Assembly: GCF_900155575.1 (NCBI RefSeq) | Contig: NZ_LT706966.1 | Location: 1,051,492-1,115,491 of the forward strand | Origin: Actinotignum timonense | Lineage (GTDB): Bacteria; Actinomycetota; Actinomycetes; Actinomycetales; Actinomycetaceae | Length of the DNA: 64,000 nucleotides | Direction: 5' to 3' | In this document: positions 7,219 to 15,101 of the stretch, in pieces | Layout of the letters: every line of letters starts with the position of its first letter | Position numbering within the stretch: position 1 is the stretch's first letter | Notes under the pieces: model-generated | What the model saw: only the letters and a program-made list of their open reading frames with translations | The model's database searches: none | What the model was told of the DNA's origin: nothing | Made by a program: the position numbers and the translations under genes

Positions 7219-8511
7219 GTGGCGAGTAGTGACTTGTTTGTTACCCGGAAGAATCGGGGCGGTACGTGGATGACGAATGACGTCGTGTGGGGTGTGCGGC
7301 TTTCCGCTCCCACGCTCGGCCTGTTCGTCTACATGCTCTCGATGCCACCTCATGCTCCGAAGACTCGCGACTCTATGAGCGGGCATTTCGGACTCGGCCG
7401 GCGCGCAGTGGCGACCGCGCTCAAAGAACTCGAGGTTGCCGGGCTGCGGTATCGGTTCCGGGTTGCTGGTGGGCGTGGCAAGTTCGCGACGGTCACCGTG
7501 CTTTCTAGTGAGCCGATCAGCCTTGAGGAAGCATTCCTTGAAGTGCCTGACTCGGTTCGCGGTGATGTGGTGGCGTGTGTATCGGCACGCGCTGATGGTG
7601 AGGAAGCGATCCGGCTGGACGCGGACGGCCACCCGATCTTGGTGTCGTCGGATGTGGAGGATACTCCCGGCGCTGAAACGCAAGATAGCGACAATCCAGG
7701 GTTATCCACAAGCGAGCCGTCCGGGGTGCCGGTTCCGGTACCTCGGAGCGAAATGGTGGAAAACCGCCAAAAACAAAACGCTACCTCGGGGGAGCCTGTT
7801 AGCGACGGTGGGTTATCCACAGGTGGTTGTTCTCCGGGGTGCCGGTTATCGTCCGTCGGTGAGCGGTACCCCTTAAACCAATACCCTTCTTCACTACGCT
7901 CAGAAGGGATTAAATCCAACCAACCAACCCGGCCTGAAACGCCAGCAGATGATTCTGGGCTGGGTGTGGTTGGTGTGGATGGCGACCCAAACGGACAGCC
8001 GGGCGTGGTGGGTGCCACTGTCGTGGCTACCCACACGCCAGCACCTGCCGGGCCGGACTCAAGGGTGCCACAGGTGCAGGACACTCCGGGGGACTCGGCG
8101 GGGGATGCGGTTGTGGTGGCTTCGTGTGTTCCCGAGCGCCTGGCCGGGTTTATTGCTCCATCACGCCTAGAGGCTGTGGCTCGTGATTTGCGGGCCGCGC
8201 TAGATGCGGGCTGGTCGGCAGCTCAGGTTTACCGGGTGTTGAACTCGAACCCACTGCCGGGGGACACCCGAAACGCGGGCGCGTTAGTGGCGTATCGGAT
8301 TCGCCAGATCGCGGCCTGCCAGCCAGTAACCAACCAGCGGGCGGCGCGGGGGTATTCGATGGACGAACTCACCGGCCTGCTCACCGAGGCGCAGAGTGTT
8401 GCGCCTGACGGGGCGGGGGTGTTTGAGGCTCGGATTCGGGATGACCCGAGGTTGTCTCGGGCGTGGCGGCAAATGATCTTGGCTGAACTACCCCAAACGG
8501 TAGCCAAGTAA
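7219..8511 (+). CDS. Replication-initiator-like winged-helix protein A
   Basis: A 430-residue protein. Residues 1-90 are a winged helix (TNDVVWGVRLSAPTLGLFVYML, then LGRRAVATALKELEVAGL), the arrangement of plasmid and phage replication or DnaD-like helper proteins. Residues 130-290 are a disordered Pro/Gly/Ser linker. Residues 300-370 form a compact C-terminal domain (VPERLAGFIA, LDAGWSAAQVYRVLNSNPLP, VAYRIRQIA) shared with the next gene. GTG at 7219 follows GGGGAGGTG with nine bases spacing. In an ICE this pair could support replication of the excised circle, but no origin iterons were found beside it. Transcription regulation is the alternative. Confidence 0.6.
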   Translation: MASSDLFVTRKNRGGTWMTNDVVWGVRLSAPTLGLFVYMLSMPPHAPKTRDSMSGHFGLGRRAVATALKELEVAGLRYRFRVAGGRGKFATVTVLSSEPISLEEAFLEVPDSVRGDVVACVSARADGEEAIRLDADGHPILVSSDVEDTPGAETQDSDNPGLSTSEPSGVPVPVPRSEMVENRQKQNATSGEPVSDGGLSTGGCSPGCRLSSVGERYPLNQYPSSLRSEGIKSNQPTRPETPADDSGLGVVGVDGDPNGQPGVVGATVVATHTPAPAGPDSRVPQVQDTPGDSAGDAVVVASCVPERLAGFIAPSRLEAVARDLRAALDAGWSAAQVYRVLNSNPLPGDTRNAGALVAYRIRQIAACQPVTNQRAARGYSMDELTGLLTEAQSVAPDGAGVFEARIRDDPRLSRAWRQMILAELPQTVAK

Positions 8512-8537
8512 TTCTGATTTTTAGAGAGGAGGTTGTT

Positions 8538-9326
8538 ATGGACACACACGTTGAGCGCAGTGTTGTGGGCGTGCCCAAGGCGTTGCTGGAAGATGAGCGG
8601 CTTTCGTTTGATGCTCTCGCGTTGGCGGTTTACTGCCTGGGGCTGGGTGAGAATGCTTCGGCGGGTTATCGGGCACTGGCTGGCCGTGGGTTGAGTGAGG
8701 CCCGCACCCGCAAAGCACTCTCGGAGCTGGAAGCGGCCGGCTACCGTTACAGGGGCGCGGATGGCCGGGTGGTGATCTCGGATACTCCCATGACAACCCC
8801 TCCAACGCAAGCCACAGCAGCCGCGCCGGCAGATACCGCAAGCACAACCGGCACGGGCCGGGGGATGGTGCGTGAGCGTCGGGAACGCCGCGAAATCCCC
8901 GCGGGTGTTGATGTGGTGGATGAGTGTGTACCCGCACCGCTAGCGAACCTGCTGAAAGGGGTGGGTCGTGAGCGTGCCACAGGATATCTCGAGGAAGCAC
9001 TCGATCACGGCTGGACGAAACGCGCAATCTACAACGCTTTGAATAACAACCCATTCCCGTCGGCCGCGAAGAATCCAGTGGGTCTGGTGATTTATCGGAT
9101 CCGGCATATCGCATCCAAGCAGCCACGCGGCACCAAACAACCACCAACACCGGTTGGTGGTCACGTGCCGGCTCCAGAAGAAAAGCCGGGCGCGGCCTCG
9201 CCGGTGGTGTTTAGTCTTCCTGCCCGCCAGCCACCAGACACGAAGCGTGGCGTGGGTTCCCAGGTTGGCGGGCAGGAAAACCTCCGGGCGATACGCGAGC
9301 GAATAAGCACGCTTCGGGGTGTTTAA
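8538..9326 (+). CDS. Replication-initiator-like winged-helix protein B (paralogue of A)
   Basis: A 262-residue protein with the same two-domain plan as its upstream neighbour. The N-terminal winged helix (LLEDERLSFDALALAVYCL, LSEARTRKALSELEAAGY) is joined by a shorter linker to a C-terminal domain reading LDHGWTKRAIYNALNNNPFP and VIYRIRHIASKQP. The paired C-terminal domains show the two genes arose by duplication. AGGAGG 8 bases upstream gives a strong start at 8538. The gap to protein A is only 26 bases, so both are probably made together and may form heteromers. Confidence 0.6.
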   Translation: MDTHVERSVVGVPKALLEDERLSFDALALAVYCLGLGENASAGYRALAGRGLSEARTRKALSELEAAGYRYRGADGRVVISDTPMTTPPTQATAAAPADTASTTGTGRGMVRERRERREIPAGVDVVDECVPAPLANLLKGVGRERATGYLEEALDHGWTKRAIYNALNNNPFPSAAKNPVGLVIYRIRHIASKQPRGTKQPPTPVGGHVPAPEEKPGAASPVVFSLPARQPPDTKRGVGSQVGGQENLRAIRERISTLRGV

Positions 9327-9392
9327 AGTGTCGTAACGGTAAGGCACCATTAGAGACAAGAGAAGAAACAAATTACGAGGAAGAACCAGACC

Positions 9393-10412
9393 ATGGACAT
9401 CACCCGAATCAAGAACCGGAAGGCGTATGTGCTTGCCGGTATAGGAATTATCGCTATCGCACTCATTGTCGGTATCGGCGTGTATTTGCGTGGGGTATCG
9501 GCCACCAAGGATGCCCGCGCGGACTACACCAAAGCAAGCGCCGAGTATGCGGAATTGAAGACCTCCCTGGAGGAGCAAATTAAGACGGTTGATTTCCAGC
9601 CTGTCCAGTGCTCGAACGACGGGGGTAACCCCGAGAGCTGTTTTAGGGCGCTGGAGTTGCGTGCCTCGATTGAGGGCGAGCTGGCCAAGCCTGTAGATGC
9701 TCGCAAGGCCGAGACTCTTGGTGCTAAGGAGGCACGCGCGGCTGCGACCGCTATTTCCGAGCGTGTGAGCGTGTTGCGCGGGTGGGGTAGCGAACTCGAA
9801 ACCAAGATGGCCGAACTCGATGAGGCATTCTCTAAGAAAGTCACTCGGTATGTGACTGGTAAGGGCGAGGATGGCACCTCGGTCTTGAAGCGGTGTGAGA
9901 AGGTCTTGGGCGAAGCGCGTCAGCTCGCTGGTGAGGCGACTGGGAAGGTTGCTGATGGTGGGATTATCACCTCGATGAACCAGAAAGCAGACGGCCTAGA
10001 GGAAGAATGCGCTCGGGTGCGAGATAAGCACGGTGAGATGCGGTGGCGTGAGGTTCAAGAACGCGTCGCGGCGCTGGGTTTCCAGATCCATGACTTGGAG
10101 GACGCGATGAAGAAAACCCGCGCCGCTATCGGGACGGTCGCACTGCCTGACCAAGCCGTGCAGCCCGAACAGGCCGCTTCCTCGGCTGGCTCTTCAGCGT
10201 CTTCGTCGTCTTCGTGGGGGAGCGACGACACAGGTTATGAGGCGCCTGCTCCTGCGGCGGCTCCGGCCCCAGCCGCGCCTGCTCCCGCAGCTCCTGAGCC
10301 TGCACCTGCTGACAATGGTGGATGGGTAGACAGCGGATGGACTATGGACGGCCCCCCTGTTTGCAGCGAGGGTGATACCAACGGCAACTCGTGGTTTGTC
10401 CCCTGTCCGTAA
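9393..10412 (+). CDS. Membrane-anchored coiled-coil protein with Pro/Ala stalk
   Basis: A 339-residue protein with one N-terminal membrane segment (about 12-33) and the rest predicted outside the cell. Residues 45-245 are charged and heptad-like (long coiled coil) with paired Cys residues around 70-85 and further single Cys. Residues 250-305 are a Ser then Ala/Pro-rich stalk, and the last 30 residues hold two more Cys (PPVCSEGD, WFVPCP), so a small disulphide-bonded tip is likely. Not recognised as a named family. It precedes the VaFE adhesin and Pro-rich wall protein, so a role in mating-pair contact is a reasonable inference. Confidence 0.65.
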   Translation: MDITRIKNRKAYVLAGIGIIAIALIVGIGVYLRGVSATKDARADYTKASAEYAELKTSLEEQIKTVDFQPVQCSNDGGNPESCFRALELRASIEGELAKPVDARKAETLGAKEARAAATAISERVSVLRGWGSELETKMAELDEAFSKKVTRYVTGKGEDGTSVLKRCEKVLGEARQLAGEATGKVADGGIITSMNQKADGLEEECARVRDKHGEMRWREVQERVAALGFQIHDLEDAMKKTRAAIGTVALPDQAVQPEQAASSAGSSASSSSSWGSDDTGYEAPAPAAAPAPAAPAPAAPEPAPADNGGWVDSGWTMDGPPVCSEGDTNGNSWFVPCP

Positions 10413-10422
10413 AAGTAAAGGT

Positions 10423-10454
10423 GGCTCGGTGCTTGTTGGCGCAAGCACCGAGCC
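10423..10454 (+). terminator. Perfect 13-bp hairpin after coiled-coil gene
   Basis: GGCTCGGTGCTTG at 10423-10435 pairs perfectly with 10442-10454 around a six-base loop. There is no T run directly after it, so it may be an mRNA stabiliser or attenuator rather than a full terminator. Confidence 0.5.
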
Positions 10455-10521
10455 GGTGAATCCCTCCAGTTTTTCGCAATGACCTTAAACATTTCGATAT
10501 AGAAAGGACTCGTTACCTATT

Positions 10522-13500
10522 ATGGCAGCGACCACACATGCCCGGCCAGGTGGCCGGACGCTTGCCGCGCTCCTTGCGGTATTTACTCTGATAATTTCGA
10601 GCTTGCTTGGCGGGAGTGCCATGGCGGCTTATGACTCGACGGTCGGGCGCGGTATCGATCTCGTCGGTATCAACCGTTCTGGTGCGTTGCGGCTTGGCCC
10701 GCACATTAATCAGACTCCGCAGATCGGCGGGACGGCTATTGATGCATCCCCTCAATGGTGCATTGATGGCAAGAAAGCCGACCCGGGCCCGAACGACCTG
10801 ACCTCGATTGCGACCCTCACTGACTCGGCGCAGCATGTGCCGGAACTGGCTTTGACGACGCCGCAGGCCGCCTGGCTTTTGAATAAATACCAGGGCAATA
10901 CCACGGATAACGTGAATTTGGCGGCGCTCGGTTTGCTCATGCACGCGAACTTTGAGAACACGGCCAGCGTGGCTCATGAAATCGCCGGTGCAGCGCAAAC
11001 CCAGCAACCGGACGTGTGGGCACGCGCATTACAGTACGTTGCCGAGGCCCGTAACAGTGCCGCCGTCGGCTACGAAGGCGGCCAGGTGGAAGGCGATGGC
11101 CAACGCACCGGTAATATTCACGGAATCGTCGTCACGAATGGCAACGGAGTTCCAGTCGCGGGCATTCCAGTCTTTTTGCAACTTTCCGGCCCTGCCGTCT
11201 TTGACGCTACTGGCACGAACTCCTGGGCAGGGACTTCGGCTGCGGAACCGATCACCCTGACGTGGACTGCCACGGGAAACGGTGATGTGTCCTATTCGAT
11301 GCAAGCAGCAACTTCCGGTCGGCGGACTCTGACAAAGTACGGTTCGGACGGGTCGATTCAAGACATGATCACTACTGGTAATCGTGATCTCGCTTCTGAC
11401 CCGGAGACGGTTACAGTTCCGGGTCCGTCGTGGCGTGTAATTTTTGACTTTCAACCCACCGGCACCAGCCAAGCCACCAGCCAGGAGATTAACCTCGACG
11501 GGACGATTAGCGACACTCTAACGACGTCGGTCGATAAAAGCTATGGTGACGGTAAGTGGACGCAGGTAAACGACCAGCCGGTTCCGGTTGTTTATACGGC
11601 GACTGCTTATTGGGCGGGCCGTGAAAAGCCCACCACCAGCACCACCATCCCGGCAGACGCCGAAGTCCTCGGTAGCGTGGATGTGACCGCGACGGGTGAG
11701 AGTCAGAAGCTAGAAGCGAAGCTGACTACCCCGAAGCGCGGCTACGTGAGCTGGGTTTGGTCGGTTAATAAGGCCAAGCAAGGCGGAAACAGCCAGTATG
11801 TTCACCAGAATTGGAGCGACTCGTTCGGCCTGGAGGCGGAAACCACGTCGGAGAATTTCGACTTTAGGCCGCTCGGTACCTCAAACGTTGCCGATTCTAA
11901 GGTGATCGACAAGGGCACCGTGCTGTCCGATACGTTCGATGCCAAGGCCGACCCGGCCTACCGGGATGGCGAGTGGACACGCATCGTTGCGCCTGGCACA
12001 TCATTTGACGAGGGCACGTACGTGCCGGTGACCTACCGCGCTTCCGCGTATTACGTCTCGCCGGTAGAACTCCCGACCACCACGGACACGGTGCCTTCCA
12101 GCGCGGAATTGATTGAGTCCGTCACCGTCGTAGCGAACGGCCCCGGCTCGCTTAAAGCCACGCTCTCACAGCCCACAGTAAAGGCCGGGTTCGTCACGTG
12201 GGTTTGGGAAGTCAAGGCTGAAGACCAGCCCGCCGATTCCGCGAAGTGGATTAAGGCCGGGTGGGCCGACCAGTTCGGACTCCCGGACGAGACCACCTCC
12301 GTGCGTTACCCCGCCAAGATCGACTCGACGCTCTCTATCCGTGACACGAAGAGCGGCACGTACCTCGTCGATGATGTCTGGGTGACCGGAATGCCCAAGA
12401 ACCACCCGAGTTTCCAGGGTGGTATGGGATTCAAGCCCGACACCGCAACTATTGAGCATGAAGTGCTCTTCTTCCCCCACGGCCTAGAAGTGACGGAAGC
12501 CAACCGCGCTAAGGCGGAAAAGATCGGCGAGACGGTCACGATTCCCGCGCGTAATGGCTTCTATCCGAGCGTTGGTGAGACCTCGTGGTTGGTGAAGCAA
12601 GACGCGAACGGTAAAAACCTGCCCGGAACCTATGTTTTCGTTTCGTCGTTTGCTGGTGATGACCGCGTCCAACCCCTCACAACCTCGGTGGAGGACGTGA
12701 CCGAGCAGTTCACTATTACTCCTGAGCCGGCGATTCACACGACTCTCACGCACGAGAACACGCACGTCGCGCCGAATACCGCCAAGGTGGAGCTGGTGGA
12801 TACGGTCTCTTACCAGAACCTGACGCCCGGTAAGGAATACGAGCTTTCCGGCACCCTCATGGATAAAGCCACCGGCAAGCCGCTCGTGGACGCGAATGGC
12901 GACAAGGTGACTTCGCAGGCGACTTTCGTGCCGGAGACGCCGAACGGCACCGCCACCGTGAAGTTTGTGGTGGACGGTTCGCTGTTTGCGGGTAAGCAGA
13001 CCGTGGCTTTCGAGCGCCTGACGCAAGACGGCCGCGAAATCGCCGTACATACGGACATCAACGACGAGAACCAAACAGTCACGTTCTCGAAGCTCCAGAC
13101 CACCGCAACCGATAAGAGCGATGGCGACAAGACCATCGCGCCGGTGCCTAACGTCGTAATCACCGACCGGGTGTGCGACGTCGCCGGCACCCTCGTACCA
13201 GGCACCGAGTATGAAATCACGGCGGCGTTGATGTTGGATAACGGCGACGCCTTGCTCGACGCTTCGGGCAAGCCCGTAACAGTTACACGCAAGTTTATTC
13301 CGGCGGCGGCGAATGACTGCGCCTCGATCGACATCACTTTCGATGCCAGCAAGCTCGCCGGCAAGAAAGTCGTGGTCTTCGAGACCGTCACCCAAGACGG
13401 CAAGACCGTTTCGGTTCATCACGATTTGAAGGACTCCGAGCAGACGGTAACGGTGGGTACGCCTCCGACGCCGCCGGCTCCGCCCTCGCTGATCCGCACC

Positions 13501-13584
13501 GGCGCCAGCATCACCCTCGCAGCCCTCGCGGCTGCGGGTCTAGTTGTTGGTGGCGCGTGGCTCGTGCGTCGCAAGCGCGCCTAA
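10522..13584 (+). CDS. VaFE-repeat cell-surface adhesin of the ICE
   Basis: A 1020-residue wall-anchored surface protein. Residues 1-36 are a signal peptide. Residues 40-200 resemble an adhesive head: Cys80 in QWCIDGKK and Gln115 in TPQAAWLL fit the Cys/Gln pair of thioester (TQXA-type) domains, though this needs confirmation. Residues about 305-600 contain two copies of a module of about 140 residues (each with a YxDGxWT motif, VYTATAYW or VTYRASAYY, and VSWVWSV or VTWVWEV) and a diverged third. Two VaFE modules follow (TVAFERLTQDG near 828 and VVVFETVTQDG near 951), which normally form isopeptide bonds. The C-terminus LIRTG, a hydrophobic helix and RRKRA is an LPXTG-like sortase signal with Ile for Pro. 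No sortase gene lies in the window. Likely promotes donor-recipient contact. Confidence 0.85.
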   Translation: MAATTHARPGGRTLAALLAVFTLIISSLLGGSAMAAYDSTVGRGIDLVGINRSGALRLGPHINQTPQIGGTAIDASPQWCIDGKKADPGPNDLTSIATLTDSAQHVPELALTTPQAAWLLNKYQGNTTDNVNLAALGLLMHANFENTASVAHEIAGAAQTQQPDVWARALQYVAEARNSAAVGYEGGQVEGDGQRTGNIHGIVVTNGNGVPVAGIPVFLQLSGPAVFDATGTNSWAGTSAAEPITLTWTATGNGDVSYSMQAATSGRRTLTKYGSDGSIQDMITTGNRDLASDPETVTVPGPSWRVIFDFQPTGTSQATSQEINLDGTISDTLTTSVDKSYGDGKWTQVNDQPVPVVYTATAYWAGREKPTTSTTIPADAEVLGSVDVTATGESQKLEAKLTTPKRGYVSWVWSVNKAKQGGNSQYVHQNWSDSFGLEAETTSENFDFRPLGTSNVADSKVIDKGTVLSDTFDAKADPAYRDGEWTRIVAPGTSFDEGTYVPVTYRASAYYVSPVELPTTTDTVPSSAELIESVTVVANGPGSLKATLSQPTVKAGFVTWVWEVKAEDQPADSAKWIKAGWADQFGLPDETTSVRYPAKIDSTLSIRDTKSGTYLVDDVWVTGMPKNHPSFQGGMGFKPDTATIEHEVLFFPHGLEVTEANRAKAEKIGETVTIPARNGFYPSVGETSWLVKQDANGKNLPGTYVFVSSFAGDDRVQPLTTSVEDVTEQFTITPEPAIHTTLTHENTHVAPNTAKVELVDTVSYQNLTPGKEYELSGTLMDKATGKPLVDANGDKVTSQATFVPETPNGTATVKFVVDGSLFAGKQTVAFERLTQDGREIAVHTDINDENQTVTFSKLQTTATDKSDGDKTIAPVPNVVITDRVCDVAGTLVPGTEYEITAALMLDNGDALLDASGKPVTVTRKFIPAAANDCASIDITFDASKLAGKKVVVFETVTQDGKTVSVHHDLKDSEQTVTVGTPPTPPAPPSLIRTGASITLAALAAAGLVVGGAWLVRRKRA

Positions 13585-13674
13585 CCAACCAGGCACACCC
13601 CGAGCTAGCTCGGGGTGGATAAGTGCTCCCGTGTGCGCGTGTTTTCCATGGTCGAGGCGCGCACATGGGTAATC

Positions 13675-13727
13675 GGGGGCTGGGCCAGCTATTGCTGGCT
13701 AGCCCAGCCCCCTCTTCTATCTTTTCT
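13675..13727 (+). terminator. Strong terminator between adhesin and Pro-rich gene
   Basis: GGGGGCTGGGC at 13675 pairs with GCCCAGCCCCC ending at 13712, followed by TCTTCTATCTTTTCT. A smaller perfect palindrome (CCCCGAG-CTAG-CTCGGGG) sits upstream at 13598-13615. The region 13585-13772 thus separates the adhesin transcript from the downstream transfer genes, although readthrough is possible. Confidence 0.85.
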
Positions 13728-13772
13728 CGAACAAATCTCGGCCATGAAAACGAAGTGTTTTGTGAGGTAAAA

Positions 13773-14450
13773 ATGAAGAAAACAACGACTGCTATTGCTG
13801 TATCTACGTTGGCTTTCCTTGCCCTGCCGGCAGCCAACGCTGTAGAAACAACGGCGGAGACCGCTCCCGCAGCGGTAACGGACACGACGGCTGTGACTCT
13901 CGCGGAGACTCCGGGAACGGCCTCCGTTCGAGCGGCGGAACCGGCGGATGTGGGGGATACCCCACCTACGCCAGGAGACGACAGCCCTGCGGTGCCGGAT
14001 GTGCCCGAGCCGCCCCAACCGGGGGACGAGCCGGCACCCGTGCCGGAGCCTCCTGCACCTCCCACGCCGGGGGACGAGCCGGCTCCGGTGCCGCCCAGCC
14101 CCGAGCCTGAACCCGCACCTGAACCTGAACCGGAGCCGGAGCCTGAACCGGAGCCGGGTGTTCCCTCGCCTGACGCGGGTAGCGATACTTTGCCGAGCGT
14201 CGAGGATGAAGCACCGGGCGCGGACTCCTCTTCTTCTTATGAGGCGAGTGAGGGTGAGGGCCGGGTGTATCGCGCCGCTGCGCGCTCGACGGGTTCGTAT
14301 TCGGGTAAGTACGCGGCGTCTCAACGGCTTGCGGACTCCGGGGCCGCTTCGGCGTCGAGCGCTTATCTGGCTTTAGCGGCGATCACGGCCGGCGGCCTAT
14401 GCATCGCTGCTACACGCCGGCGGGGGTATGTGGCGAAGCACGCCGCATAA
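13773..14450 (+). CDS. Secreted Pro/Glu-rich cell-wall protein
   Basis: A 225-residue exported protein. Residues 1-24 are a signal peptide (MKKTTTAIAVS to AANA). Residues 50-130 are a rigid, acidic stalk of Pro-Glu repeats (GDEPAPVPEPP, EPEPEPEP). The C-terminus has LADSG followed by a hydrophobic helix and RRR, a weak sortase-like signal of LAXTG type with Ser for Thr. The ATG at 13773 is preferred because GAGG lies 8-11 bases upstream and the signal peptide starts there. No enzymatic domain is visible. It probably spans the wall as part of the conjugation apparatus, inferred from its place just before the pilin-like and PrgI genes. Confidence 0.7.
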   Translation: MKKTTTAIAVSTLAFLALPAANAVETTAETAPAAVTDTTAVTLAETPGTASVRAAEPADVGDTPPTPGDDSPAVPDVPEPPQPGDEPAPVPEPPAPPTPGDEPAPVPPSPEPEPAPEPEPEPEPEPEPGVPSPDAGSDTLPSVEDEAPGADSSSSYEASEGEGRVYRAAARSTGSYSGKYAASQRLADSGAASASSAYLALAAITAGGLCIAATRRRGYVAKHAA

Positions 14451-14496
14451 CCACCCTTGAAATCAGGCTTTCGTTTTTGAAAGGAAGAAATAGACC

Positions 14497-14697
14497 ATGG
14501 AATTGAATGAACTTCTCGATCTCTTCACTAAATTCGCCACCGCAGGCGGTGGTATTTGGGCTATTTGGGGCGTGATCACGCTGGCTGGTGGGTTGCGTAG
14601 CCATGATGGTCAGCAAACCCAAACCGGGATGTGGCAGGCGCTTGGTGGGGTCATGATTGTGGCTGCCGCCCAGCTCTTCAAATCCATCGCAATATAG
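14497..14697 (+). CDS. Maff2/VirB2-like small membrane protein
   Basis: A 66-residue protein with two hydrophobic helices (GGGIWAIWGVITLAGGL and QALGGVMIVAAAQLF) joined by a short polar loop. Size, GxxIWGVI motif and position directly before PrgI match the Maff2-type small subunits of Gram-positive ICEs, thought to play the VirB2/TrbC pilin role. AAAGGAAG lies upstream of the ATG. Two bases separate it from the next start, so it is in one operon with PrgI and VirB4. Confidence 0.75.
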   Translation: MELNELLDLFTKFATAGGGIWAIWGVITLAGGLRSHDGQQTQTGMWQALGGVMIVAAAQLFKSIAI

Positions 14698-14699
14698 CC

Positions 14700-15101
14700 A
14701 TGGCTTTTGAGGTTCATGTTTACCGCGAGGTGACGGCCTACCAGCCCAAAGTTCTCTTTGGGTTCTCTTGGCGTCAGCTCGGGGCGTTGAGCATTGCCCT
14801 CCCGGTAGCTGGCCTTGCTTATTGGGGCTGCTACCGGGCCGGTCTTGACGATCTCGGAATTTTGATCGTGTTCGCGGTGATGGTTCCGGCGGCGATGTTT
14901 GGGTGGTGGCGCCCGATGGGTATTCCAGCCGAGAAATATATCGGTTATGCGTGGGAGTACCGGTTCGGGCGGCGCCGCTACCTCTACCACCAAATAACAG
15001 ATGTGGGGTTTAGTGATGGGCAAAAGAACACAACAACAGCAAGACGCGGCCGTTCCGGGCGTCTTCGTCGGGAGTACGTCTCCTTCGAAACAAACAACTA
15101 A
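14700..15101 (+). CDS. PrgI-family (VirB3-like) conjugation membrane protein
   Basis: A 133-residue inner-membrane subunit of the type IV secretion channel. It has two adjacent hydrophobic helices (about 29-45 and 52-68) preceded by FGFSWRQL and followed by KYIGYAWEYRF, the PrgI pattern. The C-terminal tail is basic. I chose ATG 14700, directly after the pilin-like stop; upstream in-frame codons overlap that gene. The tail overlaps the VirB4 N-terminus by about 86 bases in another frame. Confidence 0.8.
   Translation: MAFEVHVYREVTAYQPKVLFGFSWRQLGALSIALPVAGLAYWGCYRAGLDDLGILIVFAVMVPAAMFGWWRPMGIPAEKYIGYAWEYRFGRRRYLYHQITDVGFSDGQKNTTTARRGRSGRLRREYVSFETNN

Noticed and set aside
6951-7229. 92-codon frame overlapping the preceding stop by ten bases, and a hydrophobic 63-codon frame at 7021-7212
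   Set aside because: Both cross a terminator-like hairpin, have no convincing ribosome site or family pattern, and overlap the start of the rep-like gene.
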